Shown here piece after piece: positions 8,758-17,113 of a stretch of 64,000 nt of DNA. Origin of the DNA: G032773895 sp965248935 (GTDB taxonomy: Bacteria > Pseudomonadota > Gammaproteobacteria > Pseudomonadales > Cellvibrionaceae); contig OZ252214.1 in NCBI GenBank assembly GCA_965248935.1, positions 1,116,001 through 1,180,000 on the forward strand, read 5' to 3'. The translations under genes were made by a program, and so were the position numbers. Position 1 is the first letter of the stretch. Each line of letters begins with the position of its first letter. The notes beneath the pieces are model-generated. The model ran no database searches, was not told the DNA's origin, and saw only the letters and a list, made by a program, of their open reading frames with translations.

Positions 8758-9054
8758 TTAATCGGTTTTTTTCAAAGAATTGGTTGCTATTAACCCATTT
8801 AACTCAAGGGCTCTATAAATTTTAGAACTGGTTTTAGCAAAGGATTTTACTTCGCCAAAATTAGGAACATCACCATCATTGAGACGATGCTCCCAAGATT
8901 CTGCCTCAAACGAAAGATACTCCAAAAGCTTCTTAGGACAACCAATACAGGTTCCCGTGCAAAGCTTTTCTGAATCAACCTTACACAAAACCTCATCCTG
9001 CACCCGAGTAATCAAACCTCTCATCGCATTTTGAGTAGTAGGTTTTTTCGACAC
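8758..9054 (-). CDS. Small Cys4 protein at the end of the nar operon
   Basis: A 98-residue protein that I do not recognise. Its one striking feature is a cysteine set Cys24-X7-Cys32-X3-Cys36-X2-Cys39 followed by Pro, which could bind zinc or an iron-sulfur cluster; the rest is helical and polar with no signal peptide. Its GTG start shares one base with the stop (TAG) of the parvulin gene, so the two are translationally coupled and it is the last gene of the narGHJI transcript. Position suggests a role in maturation, cofactor supply or regulation of nitrate reductase, but nothing in the sequence proves it. Confidence 0.75.
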   Translation of the reverse strand: MSKKPTTQNAMRGLITRVQDEVLCKVDSEKLCTGTCIGCPKKLLEYLSFEAESWEHRLNDGDVPNFGEVKSFAKTSSKIYRALELNGLIATNSLKKTD

Positions 9055-9965
9055 TAATTTAAAGTTTCAACTCGATTTGACTCGTAAGATAATTGACTAA
9101 AATCAAAGCCCTGAATATCAGCTTCAGAAATTAATTGGCCAATATACTGAGCGATAGCCTTTCTTTTACCTCTTTCATTGAGGTAATCCAAAATACGCTT
9201 GGATACCATTTCAAGCTCTAACTGACGCCCATCAATCCGACGGTCTACCTTTACAACATGAATTCCATAGCGACTTGAAATAGGATCAGGTAACAAACCA
9301 GGGTTACATTTAAAGAGTACCGTTTCAAATTCAGGAACTGTTTGGCCTTTTGATAATTGACCTAATTGACCCGACGTTTTTGCAGACGGACACTGAGAAT
9401 GCTTTAAGGCCAATTCAGGAAACTGGCTTTCATCTTTAAGTAGCTTTCGGATCAGCAACTTGGCTTTATCTTCCGCCTCAATTCGCCCTAGTTCATCATC
9501 GGGAGTAGCTGCAAGCAATATATGGCTCACCTCCAATAATGGCGAGGTACAAAACTTTTCCAAGTTGTTTTGATAATAGGTTTTGCACTCTTGCTCTGTT
9601 GCTTGAGGAAAATCTATATCCATTTCAAATAACGTTTCAGAGAAACTTTCATCATCAATACAAGCGGATTCAATATGCCCTTCATCGCCTTTTGCCGTAC
9701 TAAAGCCTTTTCCTCGACTTGTTCTTTCCTCAACAGATTCTTCAGTTGCAACTGTCGCATCCGGCCCAGAATCAACACGGTAAAATATCCCAAGATTTTC
9801 CGCTCGCTGTTTCAAAAGTTCAGAAATAATAAGCGATTCACTGGCTTTGATCATCGAATCTCGTTGAGAATTACCGGGATGATATTGCATTTCATTTAAT
9901 ATCACTTCCTCTGATATTTCATAAGAATTAACTTTAATGGATGTATTGTCTACTATTAATTCCAC
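9054..9965 (-). CDS. Parvulin-type peptidylprolyl isomerase of the nar operon (NifM-like)
   Basis: A 303-residue protein with a C-terminal rotamase domain: LEVSHILLAATPDDELG at about 145, FPELALKHSQCPSAKTSGQLG, and the closing GIHVVKVDRR. The N-terminal about 110 residues are helical and lack a signal peptide, so it is cytoplasmic, as NifM is. A PpiC-type isomerase after narI is also known from Pseudomonas aeruginosa (PA3871), where it is taken to assist nitrate-reductase assembly. Here it lies 78 bases after narI and is coupled to the small Cys4 gene. Confidence 0.88.
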   Translation of the reverse strand: MELIVDNTSIKVNSYEISEEVILNEMQYHPGNSQRDSMIKASESLIISELLKQRAENLGIFYRVDSGPDATVATEESVEERTSRGKGFSTAKGDEGHIESACIDDESFSETLFEMDIDFPQATEQECKTYYQNNLEKFCTSPLLEVSHILLAATPDDELGRIEAEDKAKLLIRKLLKDESQFPELALKHSQCPSAKTSGQLGQLSKGQTVPEFETVLFKCNPGLLPDPISSRYGIHVVKVDRRIDGRQLELEMVSKRILDYLNERGKRKAIAQYIGQLISEADIQGFDFSQLSYESNRVETLN

Positions 9966-10043
9966 TTACTTTCACCTTGATAATTGCATCTGTAATAGCA
10001 TAAACAGGCTCAATTCAAGATTTCGAATTGAACCATATTCATT

Positions 10044-10727
10044 CTAACCTCTAGAGCGAACAACTTGATAATTTCGATTGAAATACTTTACGGGAACACT
10101 CCAAACATGCACTAACCTTGAGAACGGAAAAATAACAAATAAGGTCATACCTAAGAATACATGAAGTTTAAATATTATATGAACCTGCGCAATGTTCTCT
10201 GCTGCTATGACTCCATTTAAAACGACAATATTTTGTGCCCAGGCCATTAATTTCAACATTTCATGGCCGTCTAAATGTTCGACTGAAACAAAAATAGAAG
10301 ATAGCCCCAACAACAACTGAGCCAACAATAAAAATAATACCGTAAGATCCATAGTTGACGTTGTCGCACGTACACGGTCATTGGTTAGACGGCGATGAAT
10401 TAGAATACTTAAACCGTACAAACAAATTAAACCAAAAAAACCACCCATAGCCATAGCAAAAATTTGCTTCATACTGGCAGTAACATGAAGAAAATCCCAA
10501 ACATGGTGTGGCGTAAGTAGGCCAACAAAATGCCCCATAAGCACCATAATAACGCCTATGTGAAATGGCATACTACCACGCTTTAATTGCTTGCTTTCCA
10601 ATAGCTGGCTCGAACTTGTTTTCCAAGTATATTGATCTCGGTCATATCTTATTAGCGAACCCAACAAAAACACCGTAACCGCAATGTAAGGATATATTCC
10701 GAATAAAAAGTGATTCATACTGCTCAT
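10044..10727 (-). CDS. narI: Respiratory nitrate reductase gamma subunit (cytochrome b)
   Basis: A 227-residue integral membrane protein with five predicted membrane helices. It takes electrons from quinol through two b haems and passes them to NarH. It starts MSSMNHFLFGIYPYIAVTVF and contains histidines in the expected helices (for example GHFVGLLTPHHVWD near residue 60, and the pair in IIFKLHVFLG and SRLVHVWS near 185-205). The start ATG overlaps the narJ stop as ATGA, four bases. Length is normal. Confidence 0.96.
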   Translation of the reverse strand: MSSMNHFLFGIYPYIAVTVFLLGSLIRYDRDQYTWKTSSSQLLESKQLKRGSMPFHIGVIMVLMGHFVGLLTPHHVWDFLHVTASMKQIFAMAMGGFFGLICLYGLSILIHRRLTNDRVRATTSTMDLTVLFLLLAQLLLGLSSIFVSVEHLDGHEMLKLMAWAQNIVVLNGVIAAENIAQVHIIFKLHVFLGMTLFVIFPFSRLVHVWSVPVKYFNRNYQVVRSRG

Positions 10728-11497
10728 TTAGCTACTCCTTCATTCAATGCTTCATCTTCGATATTTGCCTTATTAAAGCCAACCCAGCTCAATGGCGTAT
10801 CTAAATCTTTACGTTGCGATTCAGAAGGTTTTCGAACATTTTGACCACAGGAATTATTTAACGATGAGTCCAGAGAATCGGCGCCAAAGGTAACTTCCTC
10901 TTCTTCCCATTCTTTATCTATAGCTTTTTTACTATCATCACGCTTTTCCTTGATCACCTGATCTCTCACATCACCAATGTCTAACTCACTACCAGCAATA
11001 CACAACAAAGCTTCAAACAACACTGCGTAACCACTGCTTCTTCGCTCTAATCGACATTGAAGTAATGCCAAAATATGCTCAACATCCAACAACCACTCCC
11101 TAGCATTCTCTTCACCTTGAGTGGATAAAAACTCAAGGAACATGGGTATATAATCAGGCAATTGGTGTTGCGAAATTTCTAACCCTGCTTCTTTATATTT
11201 TGCCGAAAGATCAACCATCGCCTGACCACGATCACGAGACTCACCATGAACATGTTCAAATAACCAAAGCCCTAGAGAACGCCCACGTTCAAACAGTGAA
11301 TCATAATCAGCTTGCCATTCCATCAAATCTTTTTCTAAACATTCAGTGGCAAACTCAAAAAGCTTACCACGAATGCCTGGATCAAGGTCAGCAGCTAAGA
11401 TAAGCTCCACAATATCTTCTTTATATTCGAATAAAGATTTATCTGGATAATCAAGTAAACGTGCAATTAAACTAATGAGATGTATTGTTGACGACAT
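10724..11497 (-). CDS. narJ: Nitrate reductase molybdenum cofactor assembly chaperone
   Basis: A 257-residue cytoplasmic chaperone of the NarJ/TorD family that holds NarG until molybdenum cofactor insertion. Typical features are the start LISLIARLLDYPDKSLFEY and the HVHGESRDRGQAMVDL motif at about residue 82, followed by LPDYIPMFLEFLS. The last about 70 residues are a charged, low-complexity tail, longer than in the E. coli protein. The ATG shares one base with the narH stop, and the stop overlaps narI by four bases. Confidence 0.95.
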   Translation of the reverse strand: MSSTIHLISLIARLLDYPDKSLFEYKEDIVELILAADLDPGIRGKLFEFATECLEKDLMEWQADYDSLFERGRSLGLWLFEHVHGESRDRGQAMVDLSAKYKEAGLEISQHQLPDYIPMFLEFLSTQGEENAREWLLDVEHILALLQCRLERRSSGYAVLFEALLCIAGSELDIGDVRDQVIKEKRDDSKKAIDKEWEEEEVTFGADSLDSSLNNSCGQNVRKPSESQRKDLDTPLSWVGFNKANIEDEALNEGVAK

Positions 11498-13056
11498 TAT
11501 TTATCCTCCAAACGAACAACTTTCACTTCACGAGCAAGATCACCTTGCTTTCTGTTTGTATGGGGTTTTCCGCCAAATAAATTCACTTCATTATTACCAT
11601 CTGAGCAACCATTTCCAAAACTAAACCCGCAACTGCTCTTCATACTGTAAGCATCTTCTGCATAGGCTTTATGGCTTGTGGGTATCACAAATCGGTCTTC
11701 ATAATTTGCAATAGCCATGTAACGGTACATTTCCTCAACCTGTTCAGTAGTCAAGCCAGCTTGTCTCAACACCTCTAGATCCTCTTCACCATCAACTTGC
11801 TGTGAGCGTTTAAAAGAACGCATCGCCAACAATCGTTCTAGCGCAGAGAGTACTGGCGCTTCATCTCCAGCCGTCAGCATGTTCGCCAAATAACGAATAG
11901 GAATTCTTAGTGATTTTAAATCTGGAATCACACCATCCATTCCAATCGCGCCTTGCTCCGCAGCATTTTGAATAGGTGATAATGGTGGAATATACCAAAC
12001 CATTGGCAGAGTACGATATTCAGGGTGAAGAGGTAATGCAACTTTCCAATCCATCGCCATTTTATAGACGGGTGACTCTTGGGCAGACGTTATCCAAGCA
12101 TCAGGAATACCTTCTTTACGCGCGGCTTCTTGCACCTCAGGGTCATTTGGATCGAGGAAAATATCTAATTGAGCTTGATACAGGTCTTTTTCTGATTCGG
12201 CACTCGCAGCCTCTTCAATTTTATCGGCATCGTACAGCAATACACCTAAGTAACGAATTCTTCCCACACAGGTTTCTGAACATACTGTGGGCTGTCCTGC
12301 TTCAATACGTGGATAACAGAAAATACATTTTTCGGATTTCCCAGTCTTCCAATTGTAATAGATTTTTTTATACGGGCAGCCAGATACACACATGCGCCAG
12401 CCACGACATTTATCTTGATCAATAAGAACAATACCGTCTTCTTCACGTTTATAAATCGCACCACTTGGGCAACTGGCAACACAGGCAGGGTTTAAACAAT
12501 GCTCACACAACCTAGGAAGATACATCATGAACGTTTTTTCAAACTGCCCATAAATTTCTTTTTGTGCAACTTCGTTAAAGTTACTATCTGCTTTACGTTT
12601 TTCAAATTCAGAGCCTAGAATTTCTTCCCAGTTTGGTCCCCAATGTATTTTTTCCATTCGCTTACCAGTAATAAGCGATCTGGGGCGCGCTACTGGCTGA
12701 TGCTTTGAATCTGGAGAATTTTGTAAATGCTCGTAGTCAAAATCAAACGGTTCATAGTAATCATCAATTTCAGGTAAATCTGGGTTGGCGAAAATATTGG
12801 CCAACAAACGTAACTTATTACCTTGACGGGGTACTAATTTTCCGTTTTTAGCACGAACCCAACCACCATTCCATTTATCTTGATTTTCCCATTCTTTTGG
12901 AAAACCCACACCGGGTTTAGATTCCACATTGTTAAACCAAGCATATTCAACACCATCACGACTGGTCCAAACATTTTTACAAGTAATCGAGCAAGTATGA
13001 CAACCGATACATTTATCGAGGTTTAATACCATTCCAATTTGAGCGCGAACCTTCAT
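11497..13056 (-). CDS. narH: Respiratory nitrate reductase beta subunit (iron-sulfur)
   Basis: A 519-residue electron-transfer subunit that links NarI to NarG. All four cluster motifs are visible: CIGCHTCSITCKNVW (about 16-30), CEHCLNPACVASCP (about 184), CRGWRMCVSGCPYKK (about 217; the Trp in place of a Cys marks the 3Fe-4S cluster) and CIFCYPRIEAGQPTVCSETC (about 244). Length is normal. It is translationally coupled by one-base overlaps on both sides. Confidence 0.97.
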   Translation of the reverse strand: MKVRAQIGMVLNLDKCIGCHTCSITCKNVWTSRDGVEYAWFNNVESKPGVGFPKEWENQDKWNGGWVRAKNGKLVPRQGNKLRLLANIFANPDLPEIDDYYEPFDFDYEHLQNSPDSKHQPVARPRSLITGKRMEKIHWGPNWEEILGSEFEKRKADSNFNEVAQKEIYGQFEKTFMMYLPRLCEHCLNPACVASCPSGAIYKREEDGIVLIDQDKCRGWRMCVSGCPYKKIYYNWKTGKSEKCIFCYPRIEAGQPTVCSETCVGRIRYLGVLLYDADKIEEAASAESEKDLYQAQLDIFLDPNDPEVQEAARKEGIPDAWITSAQESPVYKMAMDWKVALPLHPEYRTLPMVWYIPPLSPIQNAAEQGAIGMDGVIPDLKSLRIPIRYLANMLTAGDEAPVLSALERLLAMRSFKRSQQVDGEEDLEVLRQAGLTTEQVEEMYRYMAIANYEDRFVIPTSHKAYAEDAYSMKSSCGFSFGNGCSDGNNEVNLFGGKPHTNRKQGDLAREVKVVRLEDK

Positions 13057-16000
13057 TATTCAGCCCCCTCTAACGCATTTTTATGTTCGTCGTCTAACCA
13101 GTCGATCTTGTCCATCTTACGAACAATTACAAACTCGTCTCGGTTACAACCTACAGTGCCATAGTAGTTAAACCCGTAGGATTGCTGTGCATATCCACCA
13201 ATCATATGCGTGGGTTTCATCACCGCTCGCGTAACAGAATTGTGCATTCCACCACGTGTTTTAGTAATTTCAGACCCTGGAATATTGACTATCCGTTCTT
13301 GTGCGTGGTACATCATGCTCATGCCCTCTGGAACCCGTTGGGACACAACGGCTCTGGCTGCAACTGCACCGTTAACATTAAAGGCTTCAATCCAGTCGTT
13401 ATCTTCAATACCCGCATTTTTTGCATCCACCTCACTTATCCAAATAATGGGGCCTCCTCGTGATAAGGTGAGCATCAGCAGGTTATCGGAATACGTAGAA
13501 TGAATGCCCCATTTTTGGTGAGGCGTAATCCAGTTTAATATAATTTCTTTATTGCCATTAGGTTTGGCACCTAACATGGGCTTAATCGCTTTCATATTGA
13601 CAGGCGGTTTATACAGACATTGCGTTTCGCCGAAGTCACGCATCCACTCATGGTCCTGATAAAACTGCTGCCTACCCGTAACCGTTCGCCATGGAATACA
13701 TTCATGTACATTGGTATAACCGGCGTTATACGAAACATGCTCATCTTCCAAACCCGACCAAGTGGGAGAGCTGATAATTTTTCTAGGTTGCGCTTGAATA
13801 TCACGAAAACGAATTTTTTCGTCTTCTTTAGGCTTCGCTAAGTGGGTATGGTCTCGCCCAGTTTTTTCAGAAAGCGCCGCCCAGGCTTTTACCGCTACCT
13901 GGCCATTGGTTTCTGGGGCAAGCGATAAAATCACTTCTGCCGCATCAATTGCACTTTCAATTTTTGGTCGACCTTTATTTGCACCTTCCGCAGTATGTGT
14001 ACGATTAAGCTCACCTAAGAATTTCACTTCGTCTTCGGTATTCCAATTAATACCTTTTCCACCATTACCGAGTTTTTCCATAAGTGGACCTAGGGAGGTA
14101 AACCGTGCATAAGTATTGGGGTAATCACGCTCTACAACGATCATATTCGGTGCGGTTTTTCCTGGAATTAGGTCGCACTCCCCTTTCCACCAAGCTTGTA
14201 TACCCTCTGGTTGAGCCAATTCTCCTGGGGTATCATGCTGTAATGGCACGGTGACTAAATCTTGTTCTATACCTAAATGTCCCTCAGTGAGGCTTGAAAA
14301 TTCTTTGGCTATGCCTTTGAATATTTCCCAATCTGATCGAGACTCCCAAACAGGATCGACAGCCTTCGATAATGGATGAATAAACGGATGCATATCCGAC
14401 GTATTCATATCGTCTTTTTCATACCAAGTAGCGGTGGGTAAAACAATATCGGAATACATGCAGGTGGACGACATACGAAAATCCAACGTCACAACCAGAT
14501 CAATTTTTCCTTCGGGTGCATCATCATGCCAAGTCACATCTTCTGGTTTTTTACCTCCACTTTCACCCAGGTCTTTTCCTTGCAACCCGTGTTTAGTGCC
14601 CAACAAATGGCAAAGCATATACTCATGCCCTTTACCGGAAGAACCAAGCAAATTCGAACGCCAAATAAATAAATTACGCGGAAAGTTTTGTGGGTTGTCT
14701 GGGTCTTCACAAGCAAATTTTAATTCGCCTTCCTTCAGCATTTTCACTGCGTAAGATTTCGGGTCAAGCCCCGCCTCTTCCGCTTGCTTACACAAGTCCA
14801 ATGGGTTCATCCCAAACTGCGGCGCAGAGGGCAACCACCCCATGCGTTCGGCACGAGTATTGTAATCAAGAATTGATCCCGTCCATTTAGATTTATCCGC
14901 AAGCGGCGAAATAACCTCATCCATTTCCAGTTTTTCGTAACGCCATTGGTCCGCATGATTATAAAAGAAGGAGGTTCCATTCATTTGACGTGGAGGACGC
15001 TGCCAGTCCAAACCAAATGCAAGAGGTAGCCACCCGCACTGAGGTCTTAATTTTTCTTGCCCAACATAGTGGGCCCAACCGCCGCCGGACTGACCAATAC
15101 AACCACACATCATCAGCATGTTAATGACACCACGGTAGTTCATATCCATGTTGTACCAGTGGTTCATAGCCGCACCGATAATAATCATGGAGCGCCCATG
15201 TGTTTTATCTGCGTTATCGGCAAACTCACGGGCGATTTTAATGACTTGCTCTTTAGGTACACCCGTTATTTTTTCTTGCCAAGCCGGAGTATAGGGTACG
15301 TCATCATCAAAGGATTTAGCAGTATTGTTACAGCCCAATCCATTGTCAACACCGTAGTTAGCTAACGTTAGATCATAAACGGTTGCGACCAACGCGCTGG
15401 TGCCATCAGCCAAGATCACACGCTTAGCAGGTACTTTTCGCGCTTGTAATTCATCGTGATCTGTATGGTCGAAATAGTCAAACTCGTGCTTTTGTCCACC
15501 AAAATAAGGAAAAAGAACTTCCACAGTTTCATCACTAACCCCTTTTAGCGAGACTTGCAACTGTACATCATCACCGCTTTTTCCATCTCGCTGTTCAATG
15601 TTCCATTTGCCTTTTTCACCCCAGCGATAACCAATAGAGCCCGTAGGAGAAACCAATTCACCTTTTTCTGTTAAACCAATGGTTTTCCATTCAGGGTTAT
15701 TCTCTTGCCCTAAGTTATCAGCAAGATCCGATGCTCGTAAAAAACGCCCCTGCTGCAAACCTTTCTCACATTTATCTAAGCGAACTAAATAAGGGAAGTC
15801 TGTTGTAGTTCGAACATAATGTGAAAAGTATTCGCTTTTTCTCTCAACATGAAATTCTTTAAGAATAACGTGGCCCATTGCCATAGCTAAGGCGGAATCA
15901 GTTCCCTGCTTTGCAGGAACCCATTCATCTGTTAATTTCGCTACCTCGGAATAATCCGGTGTAACTGAAACGGTTTTAGTCCCCTTATAACGCACTTCGG

Positions 16001-16805
16001 TAAAGAAGTGCGCGTCGGGCGTACGAGTTTGTGGAACATTGGAACCCCAAGCGATAATATACCCAGAGTTATACCAATCCGCAGATTCAGGAACATCCGT
16101 TTGCTCACCCCAAATTTGTGGGGATGCAGGCGGTAGGTCACAATACCAATCGTAGAAACTTAAGCAGTTGCCGCCAATAAGAGAAAGATAACGGGAGCCC
16201 GCTGCATAGGACACCATAGACATCGCGGGAATAGGTGAAAACCCAGCGATTCTATCTGGACCATAGTTTTTTGCGGTGTACACATTAGATGCCGCAATAA
16301 TTTCGTTCACTTCGCGCCAATCTGAACGCACCATGCCACCAAGACCACGTCTTGATTTATAAGACTTCGCTTTTTCAGAGTCGGAAACAATCGAACCCCA
16401 GGCTTCTACAGGGTCAGAATATGTTTGTTTTGCTTCACGCCAAAGCTTTAACAACGCTTTTCGAACCTTAGGGTATTTCAGGCGGTTAGCGCTGTAAATG
16501 TACCAGGAGTAACTGGCCCCCCTTGGACAGCCGCGAGGCTCATGGTTCGGTAAGTCTGGACGAGTTCTTGGGTAATCCGTCTGTTGAGTTTCCCAGGTGA
16601 CTAAACCATCTTTTACGTAGATCTTCCAACTACAGGAGCCTGTACAGTTTACCCCATGCGTTGAACGCACCACTTTGTCGTGCTGCCATCTCTTACGATA
16701 ACCGTCTTCCCAGCCCCGATCTTCATCGGTTTTTACCCCATGCCCGTTGGCAAATTCCTGTTTTTTAACGTTGAAAAAACGTAACTTGTCTAAAAACTGA
16801 CTCAT
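13056..16805 (-). CDS. narG: Respiratory nitrate reductase alpha subunit (molybdenum catalytic)
   Basis: A 1249-residue catalytic subunit that reduces nitrate to nitrite at a bis-MGD molybdenum centre on the cytoplasmic face. The FS0 cluster ligands His and Cys are in HGVNCTGSCSW (about residue 50), and the molybdenum-ligating Asp lies in SFYDWYCDLPPASP (about 220). The ATG at 16805 (MSQFLDKLRFF) is chosen over a GTG at 16817 because it matches known NarG starts and has GAGG six bases before it. It is the first gene of narGHJI-ppi-Cys4, with an FNR box and a NarL site upstream. Confidence 0.97.
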   Translation of the reverse strand: MSQFLDKLRFFNVKKQEFANGHGVKTDEDRGWEDGYRKRWQHDKVVRSTHGVNCTGSCSWKIYVKDGLVTWETQQTDYPRTRPDLPNHEPRGCPRGASYSWYIYSANRLKYPKVRKALLKLWREAKQTYSDPVEAWGSIVSDSEKAKSYKSRRGLGGMVRSDWREVNEIIAASNVYTAKNYGPDRIAGFSPIPAMSMVSYAAGSRYLSLIGGNCLSFYDWYCDLPPASPQIWGEQTDVPESADWYNSGYIIAWGSNVPQTRTPDAHFFTEVRYKGTKTVSVTPDYSEVAKLTDEWVPAKQGTDSALAMAMGHVILKEFHVERKSEYFSHYVRTTTDFPYLVRLDKCEKGLQQGRFLRASDLADNLGQENNPEWKTIGLTEKGELVSPTGSIGYRWGEKGKWNIEQRDGKSGDDVQLQVSLKGVSDETVEVLFPYFGGQKHEFDYFDHTDHDELQARKVPAKRVILADGTSALVATVYDLTLANYGVDNGLGCNNTAKSFDDDVPYTPAWQEKITGVPKEQVIKIAREFADNADKTHGRSMIIIGAAMNHWYNMDMNYRGVINMLMMCGCIGQSGGGWAHYVGQEKLRPQCGWLPLAFGLDWQRPPRQMNGTSFFYNHADQWRYEKLEMDEVISPLADKSKWTGSILDYNTRAERMGWLPSAPQFGMNPLDLCKQAEEAGLDPKSYAVKMLKEGELKFACEDPDNPQNFPRNLFIWRSNLLGSSGKGHEYMLCHLLGTKHGLQGKDLGESGGKKPEDVTWHDDAPEGKIDLVVTLDFRMSSTCMYSDIVLPTATWYEKDDMNTSDMHPFIHPLSKAVDPVWESRSDWEIFKGIAKEFSSLTEGHLGIEQDLVTVPLQHDTPGELAQPEGIQAWWKGECDLIPGKTAPNMIVVERDYPNTYARFTSLGPLMEKLGNGGKGINWNTEDEVKFLGELNRTHTAEGANKGRPKIESAIDAAEVILSLAPETNGQVAVKAWAALSEKTGRDHTHLAKPKEDEKIRFRDIQAQPRKIISSPTWSGLEDEHVSYNAGYTNVHECIPWRTVTGRQQFYQDHEWMRDFGETQCLYKPPVNMKAIKPMLGAKPNGNKEIILNWITPHQKWGIHSTYSDNLLMLTLSRGGPIIWISEVDAKNAGIEDNDWIEAFNVNGAVAARAVVSQRVPEGMSMMYHAQERIVNIPGSEITKTRGGMHNSVTRAVMKPTHMIGGYAQQSYGFNYYGTVGCNRDEFVIVRKMDKIDWLDDEHKNALEGAE

Positions 16806-16885
16806 GTCTTTCCTCACCTTATTTGGGTGCGTATGAAACTAACTACACTCGTAAGGAAACTATAATTTTCACAATTAAAAACCAG

Positions 16886-16899
16886 TTGATTTAGATCAA
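16886..16899 (-). promoter_or_regulatory. Perfect FNR/Anr box of the narG promoter
   Basis: TTGATTTAGATCAA matches the FNR consensus TTGAT-N4-ATCAA exactly. Its centre lies 87 bases before the narG ATG. If it acts at -41.5, transcription would start near 16851 with a 46-base leader, a normal class II FNR geometry. It also lies upstream of the divergent narX gene. Confidence 0.9.
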
Positions 16900-16936
16900 G
16901 ACACCGCTCCCCATAAAAAGCGTCTAATACTCAAAC

Positions 16937-16952
16937 TACCTCTAAAGAGGTA
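16937..16952 (-). promoter_or_regulatory. NarL/NarP 7-2-7 site upstream of narG
   Basis: TACCTCTAAAGAGGTA is a perfect inverted pair of heptamers (TACCTCT, two bases, AGAGGTA), the high-affinity NarL arrangement known from E. coli. Its centre is 52 bases upstream of the FNR box centre, that is about -93 from the inferred narG start, close to the activating site of E. coli narG. Confidence 0.88.
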
Positions 16953-17039
16953 GCCAAACTCTACTCCAACATATTGTTTTTATTGACTTTTTTAAAGAAA
17001 TAGGCTTAAGTAAACAACTGAATACACACACAGAAGTTA

Positions 17040-17062
17040 TCGGAGGTAGTAACTCTCTCCGA
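17040..17062. repeat. Inverted repeat in the narX leader
   Basis: TCGGAG (17040-17045) pairs with CTCCGA (17057-17062) around an 11-base loop, 51 bases before the narX ATG. It could form a leader hairpin. No recognised regulator motif fits. Confidence 0.45.
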
Positions 17063-17113
17063 CACAGTAAAACTTAGCACAAGCCACCCAGTAACCGAAT
17101 ATACCCTCAGCCA

